Shown here one piece after another: positions 17,706 through 25,627 of a DNA stretch of 42,943 nucleotides; position 1 is the stretch's first letter; each line of letters opens with the position of its first letter. The translations under genes were made by a program, and so were the position numbers. A model generated the notes under the pieces. That model did no database searches and had not been told where the DNA came from. It saw only the letters and a program-made list of their open reading frames with translations. Source of the stretch: Prochlorococcus sp. AG-418-G23 (lineage in GTDB: Bacteria > Cyanobacteriota > Cyanobacteriia > PCC-6307 > Cyanobiaceae); contig QCLY01000009.1 of assembly GCA_003214195.1 (NCBI GenBank), forward strand, positions 1-42,943, written 5' to 3'.

Positions 17706-17972
17706 TTACAAGAAAGTTTGCGTGAATAAATTCTCCCATTTAGATAGATCTTCAGATCCTTTTCTTCTGGCTTTTTGAATGTTTAATTCAGCCTGATTAC
17801 GAGCGTCTAGATAAGGTATGACTTCAAAAAAAACTTCTCTCTGTTTAATTTCAACCAAAAAAAACATTTTTTGGGCATATAAAGTCGCATAAATATCTCT
17901 CCCATCATTTCCAAGAGAGACTTGGTACAACATACCAAATGTTGGATGATTTAAATAATGCTCGGAACTCAA
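17706..17972 (-). CDS. pipX: PII-interacting protein PipX, NtcA co-activator
   Basis: An 88-residue PipX. It binds either the PII signal protein or the nitrogen regulator NtcA, depending on 2-oxoglutarate and ADP/ATP, and so links nitrogen status to transcription. The Tudor-like N-terminal domain opens EHYLNHPTFGMLYQV and includes ATLYAQKMFFLV (about residues 29-40). The C-terminal helices (about 55-88) carry RNQAELNIQKARRKGS. The length is normal. It lies 18 bp after ecfT and 3 bp before pipY, so it is probably transcribed with der and ecfT as well as pipY. Confidence 0.95.
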   Translation of the reverse strand: MSSEHYLNHPTFGMLYQVSLGNDGRDIYATLYAQKMFFLVEIKQREVFFEVIPYLDARNQAELNIQKARRKGSEDLSKWENLFTQTFL

Positions 17973-17990
17973 AATATAATAATGTGTTAT

Positions 17991-18905
17991 TTATAATGCA
18001 CCATACAGTTTTCTAAGGAAAATTGCTATGCATATAAAACATATCGACAATGTATTAACAATTAAATACTCAGGTCTTTCAGGATAAAGAGTTCTAAATC
18101 TGTTCGTTTTAATGATAATTTCTTTCTTTGAGAGCAATGATTCAGCTCCTTGATCAACTCTAAGAAAAATATTTTGAAATAACCTTTCTACTAGAATCAA
18201 TAAAACATTAAAGGATTTCTTAAATCCTAATTTTCGAAAATTTATTGATCTTACTGACAATGATTTGATTATATTTTGAAATTCTTCTTGTACTAAAGGA
18301 ATAAAACGCAATGAAATTAATAACTGAAAAAGCCACTTACTTACTGGCAATCCAATTTTCCTTAATGGATGTAGAAACCAACTTAATCCCCATACAATAT
18401 CTTCTTGTAATGTAGTTAAAAGCATCAAATTAACACTATGGATAACGGTAAAAATCAGAGTCGAAGTTTTTATCCCTAATTCAAATGCTTTTCTTGATAA
18501 GTTATAAGGAGCAAAATTTATAAACCACACCTTCAGTGAGGGGATTTGCAAAATATACCAATTTTTATTGTTCTCTACTACAACTTGCAACTCCTCAGGG
18601 TTTCTTATAAAGCTATCTAGAGATTGAATATCAGAAGAAGCTAGTATTGATATAAATCCAATTAATATTGATAGGCTTGAGAGTAAACATAATGAACGCC
18701 ACCATACTCTTGATGGCAACAAACTTAAAAAAGTAATTAATATTAAACAGCCAACCAAACTCAATCTCCAAATAGGACCTGCCCAAATTGGAGTGATTAG
18801 AAATATCATTACTATAATTATTTTTATTCTACTGTCTATAATTCTTAGCCAACTTCTATTTCCATATACGTATTGACCAACAGAAAATTTGGTAAGAATA
18901 TTCAT
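17991..18905 (-). CDS. Energy-coupling-factor type transporter transmembrane protein (CbiQ/EcfT family)
   Basis: A 304-residue polytopic membrane protein. It opens GQYVYGNRSWLRIIDSRIKI, like the CbiQ/EcfT N-terminus, and has clusters of hydrophobic segments (about 30-50, 55-85, 140-165, 280-300). The coupling-helix motifs with A-R-G are weak. SLRFIPLVQEEFQNIIKSLSVRSI (about 195-218) sits at the first coupling-helix position. EcfT proteins join two ATPases to a substrate-binding S subunit for vitamin or metal uptake. No ATPase or S subunit is nearby, so the substrate is unknown. The start overlaps the der stop by one base (TAATG). Confidence 0.75.
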   Translation of the reverse strand: MNILTKFSVGQYVYGNRSWLRIIDSRIKIIIVMIFLITPIWAGPIWRLSLVGCLILITFLSLLPSRVWWRSLCLLSSLSILIGFISILASSDIQSLDSFIRNPEELQVVVENNKNWYILQIPSLKVWFINFAPYNLSRKAFELGIKTSTLIFTVIHSVNLMLLTTLQEDIVWGLSWFLHPLRKIGLPVSKWLFQLLISLRFIPLVQEEFQNIIKSLSVRSINFRKLGFKKSFNVLLILVERLFQNIFLRVDQGAESLLSKKEIIIKTNRFRTLYPERPEYLIVNTLSICFICIAIFLRKLYGAL

Positions 18906-20278
18906 TAATCTTTTTGAATTAACTCAATATTTTCCTTCTCTACTTCTTTATTTAAAGCTCTTTGTTGTTTTCCTCTCCAAAGTAAAATAAGAGGAGTTCC
19001 TTCAAAACCTAAATTCAATCTAATTTGTTTTTCAATATATCTTCTGTACGTTATTCCAAATAATTTAGGGTCGTTCACAAAAAGAGTAAAAGTAGGAGGT
19101 TTATTCTTTACTTGTGTACCATAGTAAAGTCTACCTTGCTTGCCGCTTCTTTTCGTGGGAGGGCTTTTCCAACTAATAGACTCCTTCAGAACTTCATTAA
19201 CCACTGATGTTGTAACTCTTCTTCTATGTTGATTAACAGCATTAAGAGCATGTTCAAAAATATTCTCAACTCTTTGTCCACTAATGGCCGATACGAAAAT
19301 CATTTTTGACCAGTGTAAAAAATAAAGTTTAGACCTCAGTTCTTTCTCTACTTGGTAAATTGTTGAACTATTTTTCTGAACAAGATCCCATTTATTTACA
19401 ACAATAATACAAGCTCTACCTTGTTCTTCTATTCGCCCCGCCAACTTCTGGTCTTGTTCAGTTACTCCATCAATAGCATCTATAACCAAAACACAAACAT
19501 CACTTCTATCAATTGATTTAAAAGCCCTATTAATTCCAAAAAATTCAGTCCCATACTTGACATTTTTCTTTTTTCTAATCCCCGCTGTATCAACAATTTT
19601 CCAATAATTATCACCTTTCTTAATAAGCGTATCTATTGAATCAGTCGTTGTTCCACTAATATCACTAACTATTGCTCTTTTTTCTCCTGCAATTGAATTT
19701 AGCAGACTTGATTTACCAACATTTGGCCTACCAATAATTGACATCATTATCTTTTCCTCTTCATCTTGTATATTATTTTCAGGAAGTTCTTCAATCACGA
19801 GATCTAAAAGATCACCAGTTCCTGAACCATGAATAGCAGAAACGGGATAAGGCTCACCTAAACCTAATTTCCAGAATTCAGAAGCTAAAGATATTCCAAG
19901 AGTAGTCGATTCACATTTATTAACAGCAACAAGTGTTTTACAGCTTGAGTTCCTTAACCATTTAGCAATTGATAAATCGCCATCAGTTACACCCTGGTTT
20001 CCATCTACAACAAGTAAAGCTAGTGAAGCCTCTTCTAGAGCCAAGTAAACTTGAGTTCTTATCTCTGGAAGGAATTCACTATCATCATCAAAAACCAATC
20101 CCCCAGTATCAACTATTTGAAATTCCTTGCCTCCCCATGAAGCATTTTGATAGGTTCTGTCTCTCGTAACGCCTGGTTTATCAAATACTATTGCATCATT
20201 ACTTTGGCAAAGACGATTTACCAAGGTAGACTTCCCAACATTAGGTCTTCCGATGATAGCTATTGTTGGAAGAATCAA
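18905..20278 (-). CDS. der: Ribosome biogenesis GTPase Der (EngA)
   Basis: A 457-residue GTPase needed for late 50S assembly. It has tandem G domains. G1 has [14 protein letters not shown] (about 8), DTGG (about 58) and NKCE (about 120). G2 has [13 protein letters not shown] (about 183), DTAGIRKK (about 231) and NKWDL (about 296). The C-terminal KH-like domain (about 350-445) has [12 protein letters not shown]-like [11 protein letters not shown] and an [17 protein letters not shown] tail. The length is normal. It leads the der-ecfT-pipX-pipY run on the minus strand. Confidence 0.97.
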   Translation of the reverse strand: MILPTIAIIGRPNVGKSTLVNRLCQSNDAIVFDKPGVTRDRTYQNASWGGKEFQIVDTGGLVFDDDSEFLPEIRTQVYLALEEASLALLVVDGNQGVTDGDLSIAKWLRNSSCKTLVAVNKCESTTLGISLASEFWKLGLGEPYPVSAIHGSGTGDLLDLVIEELPENNIQDEEEKIMMSIIGRPNVGKSSLLNSIAGEKRAIVSDISGTTTDSIDTLIKKGDNYWKIVDTAGIRKKKNVKYGTEFFGINRAFKSIDRSDVCVLVIDAIDGVTEQDQKLAGRIEEQGRACIIVVNKWDLVQKNSSTIYQVEKELRSKLYFLHWSKMIFVSAISGQRVENIFEHALNAVNQHRRRVTTSVVNEVLKESISWKSPPTKRSGKQGRLYYGTQVKNKPPTFTLFVNDPKLFGITYRRYIEKQIRLNLGFEGTPLILLWRGKQQRALNKEVEKENIELIQKD

Positions 20279-20352
20279 TTCTTCTCTCCAAAGAAAGTAA
20301 TAACTATTACAACTATACCTTTAATAGAATCATTTACCTTATTCAAAAAAAC

Positions 20353-20838
20353 TTATTTAATTTCTGGATCACCAAAATGTCCTTTAACAGGGTTAACAGG
20401 TGGTGAACTAGGACTTGGAATTAATCGATTATCTTTTGAAAAACAATCATTTTCAATCGACCAATAAATCAACCAATTTACTGCCGTCGCTCTTCTAGTT
20501 CTTCTTGGATAGAGTTCATTAATCTTATAGCCTTTAAAATTAAGAAAATTTTTCAATCCCTGTTTATACTCTTTTGGGATTGATCGAGTCAAATGTACTG
20601 AGGCGGGTCTCTCTGAAATGATTTGAGGAGCTTTTTTAAATTTTCCTAACCAATAAGAAGGAGTTAATGGGCTAAAGACCCAATCATTTGCAGATAATTC
20701 TTTAGTATAAAAAAGTCTTTCCCAAACTAATTCACAAACAAATACATCACTAACCTTATCTTCAAGAATAAGAAATAATAGTTTTTTACATATTGGCCAT
20801 GTAAATTGATTTTTAAGAAACTTTTCTTTTTTATGCAT
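20353..20838 (-). CDS. Conserved cyanobacterial protein, DUF1823 family
   Basis: A protein of about 161 residues with the DUF1823 pattern: FTWPICKKLLFLILEDKVSDVFVCELVWERLFY near the N-terminus, then WVFSPLTPSYW, and a terminal ATAVNWLIYWSI. A Pro-rich tail follows. The family is found mostly in cyanobacteria and plastid-bearing eukaryotes and has no known function. I place the start at the ATG at 20838, which overlaps the cobI stop as TGATG; a TTG one codon earlier is also possible. No membrane segment or signal peptide is seen. Confidence 0.7.
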   Translation of the reverse strand: MHKKEKFLKNQFTWPICKKLLFLILEDKVSDVFVCELVWERLFYTKELSANDWVFSPLTPSYWLGKFKKAPQIISERPASVHLTRSIPKEYKQGLKNFLNFKGYKINELYPRRTRRATAVNWLIYWSIENDCFSKDNRLIPSPSSPPVNPVKGHFGDPEIK

Positions 20839-21593
20839 CAATCGAACCTTATCAAAATCAAAGAAAAATAAGGCATAACATCCTTATTATATTGGGATGC
20901 ATATTGAATAATTTGATCCGGCGTACCAACACTTAAAGCAATTAATGATTTTTTGATAATATCCTCTTTTTTTAAAGTTTCCCTAACTAAATTCCATCGT
21001 TTGCCAATTTTCATAATGGCCAAGACCGTTTTATTTTCTCTACTTTCCTTAATTAGGGATGTTAATTCTGAATTGGAAGAAGGGCACTCTTTGATTATTA
21101 AAGTCTCACCTTTTTTAACTAAATCAAAATCATTCAGAGCGGCTGTTGCTGATAAAGAGGAAATACCAGGTATGGTTTTAGTAATGATTTCTGGATAATT
21201 ATGCTTTAATATCCTCAAAATATTAGAAGAACTCGCAAATATTGATGTATCTCCTAGGCAAAGTAAAACAACTGATTCACCATTTTTTATAAATTTCACA
21301 ATTTTTTCTACTGCGTTAGACCATATTTCATCAGGATCAAAATCCTTCCTAGCCATTGGAAAGATAATAGGTATATTCTTTTTAAACTTGGTGTATTTCT
21401 TGACTATTTGTGCCGCAAAACTCTTTTTATTATCATCTGATATTGGAAAAACTATAACTTTCGCTTTTTTAATTGCACCCACAGCAGCAATTGTTAAAAG
21501 AGATGGATCCCCAGGGCCTACACCAACAATGGTGAATGTTGGTAAATCAGTTTTAAATCCATTAAGTAAACTTAAAAACTTTTTTTTTATCAT
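20838..21593 (-). CDS. cobI: Precorrin-2 C20-methyltransferase
   Basis: A 251-residue class III SAM-dependent methyltransferase that methylates C20 of precorrin-2 (or its cobalt form) in corrin ring synthesis. The N-terminal glycine-rich motif VGVGPGDPSLLTIAA (about residue 22), VVLLCLGDTSIFASS (about 110) and IPGISSLSATAA (about 140) are typical of CobI/CbiL. Prochlorococcus makes (pseudo)cobalamin, so the gene fits. It lies between miaE and the DUF1823 gene on the same strand, with short gaps. Confidence 0.9.
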   Translation of the reverse strand: MIKKKFLSLLNGFKTDLPTFTIVGVGPGDPSLLTIAAVGAIKKAKVIVFPISDDNKKSFAAQIVKKYTKFKKNIPIIFPMARKDFDPDEIWSNAVEKIVKFIKNGESVVLLCLGDTSIFASSSNILRILKHNYPEIITKTIPGISSLSATAALNDFDLVKKGETLIIKECPSSNSELTSLIKESRENKTVLAIMKIGKRWNLVRETLKKEDIIKKSLIALSVGTPDQIIQYASQYNKDVMPYFSLILIRFD

Positions 21594-21606
21594 ATTTTTA
21601 TTATCT

Positions 21607-22215
21607 TTAGCTATGTACCCTTGGCATCATAAAAGTTTCAGACAGTATTTCAGACTCAATTTCAGATAATTCCTCTAGCCTTTTGAAAGTTTGATTTTTA
21701 GAGAATTTAGTTTGCGCTAGTTTCCAGTAAACTCCAAAATGCCTTGCCTCACTCTCAAGCAGAGATTCATAAAGGCATTTAAACGATTTATCTTCAGAAT
21801 TCAGCGCAAGCAAGCTTAATCTTTCATGACTTCTTGCTTCAATAAGTCCTGCTATTAAGAAACTATCAAGCATTCTATTGGGCTCTTCCTTTCTTATATT
21901 CTTGGACAATTCAGCTCCATATGGAGGCGGTTTTAAGGACTCAAGAGAATGTCCAAGATCCTTTAAAAAATAAAGTATTTTTTCAAAATGCTCTAATTCC
22001 TCCCTCGCTATTGGACTTAAAACTTCTGCAAGATTTGGTTCTGATGGATATCTGAACATCAGTTGAATAGCTACTCCTGCTGCTTTTCTTTCACAATGAG
22101 CATGGTCAATAAGAATATCTATTGGATTAGATAATGCAAGTTTGATCCACTTATCTGAGGTTAATGAAGATAAATATTTAATATTAGAAGTTGGCCTTTT
22201 AAAATCGACTAGCAT
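21607..22215 (-). CDS. miaE: tRNA-(ms2io6A)-hydroxylase MiaE
   Basis: A 202-residue ferritin-like di-iron monooxygenase that hydroxylates the isopentenyl group of ms2i6A37 in tRNA. The iron ligands are visible as repeated E/H motifs: DHAHCERKA (about 40), EELEHFEKIL (about 72), EARSHERL (about 128) and ESEARHFGVY (about 155). The length is normal. Its ATG is adjacent to the aroQ stop on the same strand, which suggests coupled expression. Confidence 0.93.
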   Translation of the reverse strand: MLVDFKRPTSNIKYLSSLTSDKWIKLALSNPIDILIDHAHCERKAAGVAIQLMFRYPSEPNLAEVLSPIAREELEHFEKILYFLKDLGHSLESLKPPPYGAELSKNIRKEEPNRMLDSFLIAGLIEARSHERLSLLALNSEDKSFKCLYESLLESEARHFGVYWKLAQTKFSKNQTFKRLEELSEIESEILSETFMMPRVHS

Positions 22216-22656
22216 TTAATCTTTACTACTTAAATATCCAATAATCCCTTCAAGAGCTAGAGAATAACTTGATATGCCGAAGCCACTAATTATTCCTATT
22301 GCTTTATCTGTAAGAAAGGATTCTTTACGAAAATCTTCTCTACTAAAAATATTTGAAATATGTAACTCTACAAATGGAATTTTTGATCCAATCAAAGCAT
22401 CTCTTATAGCAATAGAGGTATGAGTAAAAGCACCGGCATTTATTAAAATTCCTTGGATGCTTTTTACAGAATCCTGAATTTTATCAACTATTTCACCTTC
22501 ATGATTACTTTGAAAACATTCAAGATTAATACTTTTATCTTTAGCCGCTTTGGTTAAATCATTTTCAATATCACTCAATGTTTTATTTCCGTATATTTCA
22601 GGTTCTCTTGAACCTAAAAGATTTAGATTTGGTCCATTTATCAATAAGATATTCAT
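22216..22656 (-). CDS. aroQ: 3-dehydroquinate dehydratase, type II
   Basis: A 146-residue class II dehydroquinase, the third step of the shikimate pathway, active as a dodecamer in the cytoplasm. The sequence begins [22 protein letters not shown], with the catalytic tyrosine in IYG. It continues with [15 protein letters not shown] (about 49), [17 protein letters not shown] (about 74) with the catalytic histidine region, and [22 protein letters not shown] prefer the ATG at 22656; an in-frame TTG two codons earlier (22662) is possible and sits closer to an AAGG. Confidence 0.95.
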   Translation of the reverse strand: MNILLINGPNLNLLGSREPEIYGNKTLSDIENDLTKAAKDKSINLECFQSNHEGEIVDKIQDSVKSIQGILINAGAFTHTSIAIRDALIGSKIPFVELHISNIFSREDFRKESFLTDKAIGIISGFGISSYSLALEGIIGYLSSKD

Positions 22657-22758
22657 CGTCAATTAAACCTTTTCATTACAAATGCTATCTAGAAAGAAAC
22701 AAAAAAACCAAAACATTTTCACAAAAAGTGTCCATTAACTGATAAGTTCAAATAGTGG

Positions 22759-22840
22759 GGGTCGGTGCCCGAGTGGTTAAAGGGGGCGGACTGTAAATCC
22801 GCTGGCTCTGCCTACGTTGGTTCAAATCCAACCCGGCCCA
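22759..22840 (+). tRNA. tRNA-Tyr (GTA)
   Basis: An 82-nt class II tRNA. The acceptor stem GGGTCGG pairs with CCGGCCC with one G-U, followed by discriminator A at 22840. The anticodon stem-loop reads GCGGACTGTAAATCCGC with anticodon GTA. A long variable arm and the T arm GTTGG-TTCAAAT-CCAAC are complete. CCA is not encoded. Confidence 0.97.
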
Positions 22841-22850
22841 CTTTTAAATT

Positions 22851-22921
<71 letters not shown>

Positions 22922-22922
<1 letters not shown>

Positions 22923-23044
22923 TGGCCAAAAGCATTGCTACAACACATGCTAATAAATTAGCAGTAAAAGATAAGGAGCAGATTTCTAGAGGTCAGCATT
23001 TAGACTTAGCTTCAGGTATATTTAACAGAAATTTTCTTAAGTAA
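22922..23044 (+). CDS. Small hypothetical protein following tRNA-Thr
   Basis: A 40-residue ORF (starts MAKSIATTHANK, ends IFNRNFLK) whose ATG uses the discriminator base of tRNA-Thr. Its TAA overlaps the next ATG as TAATG. The product is hydrophilic and basic-acidic mixed, with no signal or membrane segment. The stop/start overlap with the next gene is the main reason to believe it. I do not recognise the family. If real, it is translated from the tRNA read-through transcript or from a processed leaderless end. Confidence 0.5.
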
Positions 23045-23235
23045 TGCCACTATCGTCATACCGAATTCACAGAATTTATCTTGCAGCGACCATGAATTAC
23101 GGGCTGGGTTCTGAAGATCCTGAAGAGTTGGCCTACTACAACAAAATTAGAAAAGAGATGGATGATATGAAAAAGCACTCATTAAAAAAAGGGATACCCC
23201 TTAATTGGGATACCCCAAATGAAATGGATAAATGA
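23044..23235 (+). CDS. Small hypothetical protein
   Basis: A 63-residue hydrophilic protein (starts MPLSSYRIHRIYLAATMNYG; central Glu/Asp/Lys-rich helix with EDPEELAYYNKI; ends PNEMDK). It has no cysteine pair, signal peptide or membrane helix. It overlaps the upstream small ORF by 1 bp (TAATG) and the downstream one by 4 bp (ATGA), a pattern of coupled translation. The family is not recognised; the composition looks like a normal Prochlorococcus protein. Confidence 0.6.
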   Translation: MPLSSYRIHRIYLAATMNYGLGSEDPEELAYYNKIRKEMDDMKKHSLKKGIPLNWDTPNEMDK

Positions 23236-23327
23236 ATCTGAATACTTTTTTATTGATTGATGGGAGTCTAATGCTTATTGGTCTGCCTTTAATTATGATT
23301 CTTAAAGGCAAAAAGGAGACTCCTTGA
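23232..23327 (+). CDS. 31-residue single-span membrane microprotein
   Basis: Its ATG lies inside the previous gene's end (ATGA overlap). The product has one hydrophobic helix (about residues 5-24, with LLIDGSLMLIGLPLIMI) followed by a Lys-rich end (KGKKETP), so it is predicted to be membrane-anchored with a cytoplasmic C-terminus. It is the third member of a three-ORF overlapping cascade downstream of tRNA-Thr. It converges on the SIMPL-domain gene with a 4-bp gap. Function unknown. Confidence 0.5.
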   Translation: MNLNTFLLIDGSLMLIGLPLIMILKGKKETP

Positions 23328-23331
23328 GTCA

Positions 23332-24114
23332 TCATTTAACAGCGAAAGTCACTCCCATAACAGCAGTGATATCCTTCTTGATAGTGGTGGTATCATAAGA
23401 ACCCCAGCTACTTACTCTCGTTGAATTTGGAACTGTGATTTGGAAAACACCGGTGTTCACTTTCTTTAGGCCTCCAACTTTAGAACCTGCCTGAAGCGCA
23501 ATAGCCTCTGCTCTAATTCGTGCGTCCTTCGCCGCCTTGGCTAGCATATCAACTCTTTTATCTGCAAGCTTTGAATATGTAAATTCAGGAGAGCTTGGTC
23601 TTACTAAAACACCATCACCAAGAAGTTGAGTTATCTTGCTGTGGGTCTTTTGAATTCGATAAACATCATTGGTCTGAATTTCAATACTCTGGTATGTAAT
23701 CCATTCAGTTCTTATGATTTCATTGGTCTTAGGATGCTTGGTTTCATATTCTTTTATACTGGCAGGTCCAAGATAAACTTCGTGTTCGATACCATCTTCG
23801 ATGCCATTAGCTTTAAGGAAATTCATTGTCTTTTTCATTGACTCCTTATGCTTGTTAAATGATTCAATCTGAGTATTTCCTCTAGCCCTTACCTGCACGG
23901 ACCATTTAGCAATATCACTCTCAAAACTTTCAGTACTTGCACCCGTAACAGTAATGGTATTTTCAACCATTCTGAACCCTCTCACAAGGACTGTAGAGGC
24001 GCCTATAAATCCTCCGAAAGACAAGACAGCCATTGCGAAAACAAGTGGCGGGGTGCGGCGTATAACGCCTAGAGAATCGCCTGGCAGCGACCTAAGTCTC
24101 TTGATAATTTTCAT
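23332..24114 (-). CDS. SIMPL (DUF541) domain protein, membrane-anchored
   Basis: A 260-residue protein. An N-terminal cytoplasmic basic stretch is followed by one membrane segment (about residues 25-48: VFAMAVLSFGGFIGASTVL), acting as a signal anchor. The extracytoplasmic SIMPL domain (about 52-258) starts ENTITVTGASTESFESDIAKWSVQVRA. Later marks are YLGPASIKEYE, TNDVYRIQKT, and AAKDARIRAEAIALQAGSKVG, with TAVMGVTFAVK at the end. SIMPL proteins are beta-barrel-like or ring-forming periplasmic proteins of unclear role. The length is typical. Confidence 0.88.
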   Translation of the reverse strand: MKIIKRLRSLPGDSLGVIRRTPPLVFAMAVLSFGGFIGASTVLVRGFRMVENTITVTGASTESFESDIAKWSVQVRARGNTQIESFNKHKESMKKTMNFLKANGIEDGIEHEVYLGPASIKEYETKHPKTNEIIRTEWITYQSIEIQTNDVYRIQKTHSKITQLLGDGVLVRPSSPEFTYSKLADKRVDMLAKAAKDARIRAEAIALQAGSKVGGLKKVNTGVFQITVPNSTRVSSWGSYDTTTIKKDITAVMGVTFAVK

Positions 24115-24336
24115 TTGTTTATCAGTATGTTTGTAGGAGCTTTTTAATAGCTGAACTGAAAGAAAAATATTGGAAAAATCCCTGACTTTTATTTCCTCAG
24201 TTCTATCTGGCCATTAAGGGAAACATCTTATAATGATGTGCCAATTTTGGAGTCGGTTACTAATATTGCCAAATGAAATAAATTTCGGCAAGAAGTATTT
24301 TTGTATTATTAAATTCGACTGAAGTCCAGGATAAAT

Positions 24337-24438
24337 TCAACTACGCTCAGCCGAGTCAGGAGTGTGGATCATTCTCGCATAGATACTCAAAGCTTCCTCT
24401 TCTGTAAGTTGATAAGTTTTTTCTTCCAAGGAGCTCAT
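24337..24438 (-). CDS. 33-residue hypothetical protein
   Basis: A short ORF (starts MSSLEEKTYQLTEEEA, ends PDSAERS) whose ATG overlaps the stop of the upstream secreted-protein gene as ATGA. It is acidic, probably helical, with no membrane segment. The overlap and the ordinary codon choice support it; no family is recognised. The 220 bp between it and the SIMPL gene hold nothing else I can support. Confidence 0.45.
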   Translation of the reverse strand: MSSLEEKTYQLTEEEALSIYARMIHTPDSAERS

Positions 24439-24938
24439 TTTTTATACTTACTCATCTGCTCGAACATACTTAAATATTGTAGAGGAAATACACTGGTTAA
24501 ATTCTCTATTCTCTCTTCATCCAATACAACACCCTCCGGCAATTTCTTTATTAACTTTGGAATAGCTTTTTTTGTCTCTTCTCTACAGAAGTTAATTCTA
24601 TAAGTGGCTTCTTTTTTAATATTATTTTTAATTAATCCATCTTTTTCAAGCATTGATTTTAAATCAAGACTATTTCCTTTAAGAAGAGCAACTAAAACTG
24701 TGTCTGCAATTCTTAAAGCTTCACCGGTTTCTTTATCTTTATTTATCTCAAATATCCAAGTACAGGCACCTACTCCTAGTGCTCTTGCAATACAATCATC
24801 ATTTCCAATTTCATCACAGGGTAATCTAAAAGACTCTTCAATTTTTTTCAGATCATATCCCTTCTTACCTTCTGGGAAGCCTGCTTGCGCATTTAAAGGA
24901 AATAAAAATAATATTGTGGCTAGAAATAAGCGTTTCAT
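24435..24938 (-). CDS. Secreted hypothetical protein
   Basis: A 167-residue protein with a clear signal peptide (MKRLFLATILFLFPLNAQAG, cleavage after A-Q-A at about residue 19). The mature part has four cysteines in DCIARALGVGACTW-type spacing and elsewhere, consistent with periplasmic disulfides. A Lys/Glu-rich helical second half ends in QMSKYKK. I recognise no family. It starts at the base after the stop of the preceding secreted-protein gene and overlaps the next 33-residue ORF by 4 bp, so it belongs to a tight cluster that begins with DUF3764. Confidence 0.75.
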   Translation of the reverse strand: MKRLFLATILFLFPLNAQAGFPEGKKGYDLKKIEESFRLPCDEIGNDDCIARALGVGACTWIFEINKDKETGEALRIADTVLVALLKGNSLDLKSMLEKDGLIKNNIKKEATYRINFCREETKKAIPKLIKKLPEGVVLDEERIENLTSVFPLQYLSMFEQMSKYKK

Positions 24939-25241
24939 TTATCTTTTTTTTACTTCAGGGAAACAATCTGGAAAGATATCCAGGACTTTCCCAACAGCAT
25001 TCATTTGTTCTTCTTGTATGGCTTGTTTATTTCCATGCGCACGTTCATGGTAGTTTAAAGCAAATCCCAACATATCTATTTTTTGTTTCATCGTTATGTG
25101 CCTTCGATCTACCGCGTAGCAAACAGAAAGAACTTGACCAAGCAATATTTTATTAGCTTCAATATCACTCATTTCAAATAAAACTTTTTCATTAGCATTA
25201 AGAGCATTAGGTAGTGCCAAAGCAGCTAGCAGTGGGAGCAA
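24939..25241 (-). CDS. Secreted hypothetical protein, non-ATG start
   Basis: About 100 residues from a TTG at 25241. The open frame continues five codons further to an ATT at 25254-25256. That would add the residues M-F-K-H-L and give a proper signal peptide: a basic n-region, LLLPLLAALALP as the core, and N-A-L-N-A cleavage. The ATT overlaps the DUF3764 stop as TAATT, echoing the TAATG overlaps elsewhere. The mature part has two cysteines and a helical body (AVDRRHITMKQKIDMLGFAL). The family is not recognised. The true start is either TTG 25241 or ATT 25256. Confidence 0.7.
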   Translation of the reverse strand: MLPLLAALALPNALNANEKVLFEMSDIEANKILLGQVLSVCYAVDRRHITMKQKIDMLGFALNYHERAHGNKQAIQEEQMNAVGKVLDIFPDCFPEVKKR

Positions 25242-25255
25242 TAGGTGTTTAAAAA

Positions 25256-25540
25256 TTATTCAGAAATCCAACGGTTAATTATTGTTCCTTCATAAATATG
25301 GCCAGATGCTTCAACTATTGTTTTAGTTTCTGGATTAACAAAGATATCGTAACAAGTATTTACTGGTCCTTGAAACATAACGGTTGCTCTTTGGGGGTCC
25401 TCTAGTGATTTACCAATATAAAAAGTTTTTACTCCCATCTCTTTAAACATGGCTTGTTGTTCGGGAGCATTCATATAAGCCTCATATTCTTCAAAAGTAT
25501 TCCTTAATTTAAAATCTAAAACAGTTGTTTCAATTGACAT
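25256..25540 (-). CDS. DUF3764 family protein (intact copy)
   Basis: A 94-residue protein of the DUF3764 family, a small ferredoxin-like (dimeric alpha/beta barrel) type seen in marine picocyanobacteria. It starts SIETTVLDFKLRNTFEEY and has FKEMGVKTFYIGK and SGHIYEGTIINRW near the end. A second copy at 29953-30230 shares ETTVFTFK, GVK and ESAGHIYD-type segments but is frameshifted. Upstream on the same strand lies only the last few codons of a DUF3303 gene, the usual partner, as in the other copy. Function unknown. Confidence 0.8.
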   Translation of the reverse strand: MSIETTVLDFKLRNTFEEYEAYMNAPEQQAMFKEMGVKTFYIGKSLEDPQRATVMFQGPVNTCYDIFVNPETKTIVEASGHIYEGTIINRWISE

Positions 25541-25566
25541 AAAAAAGATCTAATTGCTCCTTATTG

Positions 25567-25586
25567 TAGATCGACTGTCAATCAAT
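25567..25586. repeat. 20-nt repeat between DUF3303 remnant and DUF3764, left copy
   Basis: The sequence tagatcgactgtcaatcaat is identical at 30260-30279, in both places just upstream of a DUF3764 gene and downstream of DUF3303 sequence. The surrounding 50 bp are also similar. It marks the left copy of a duplicated module. Confidence 0.85.
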
Positions 25587-25617
25587 AAAATTTACCCATA
25601 GCAGTAATGGCATCGAC
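25582..25617 (-). pseudogene. 3' remnant of a DUF3303 gene
   Basis: Read on the minus strand, the segment encodes V-D-A-I-T-A-M-G-K-F-Y and a stop. The intact DUF3303 gene at 30284-30604 ends A-D-A-V-A-A-M-G and is followed by the same 20-nt repeat and a DUF3764 gene. The homology stops abruptly before the nuclease gene (25628), so the rest of this DUF3303 copy has been replaced by other sequence. Confidence 0.6.
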
Positions 25618-25627
25618 AAAAAGTAGA

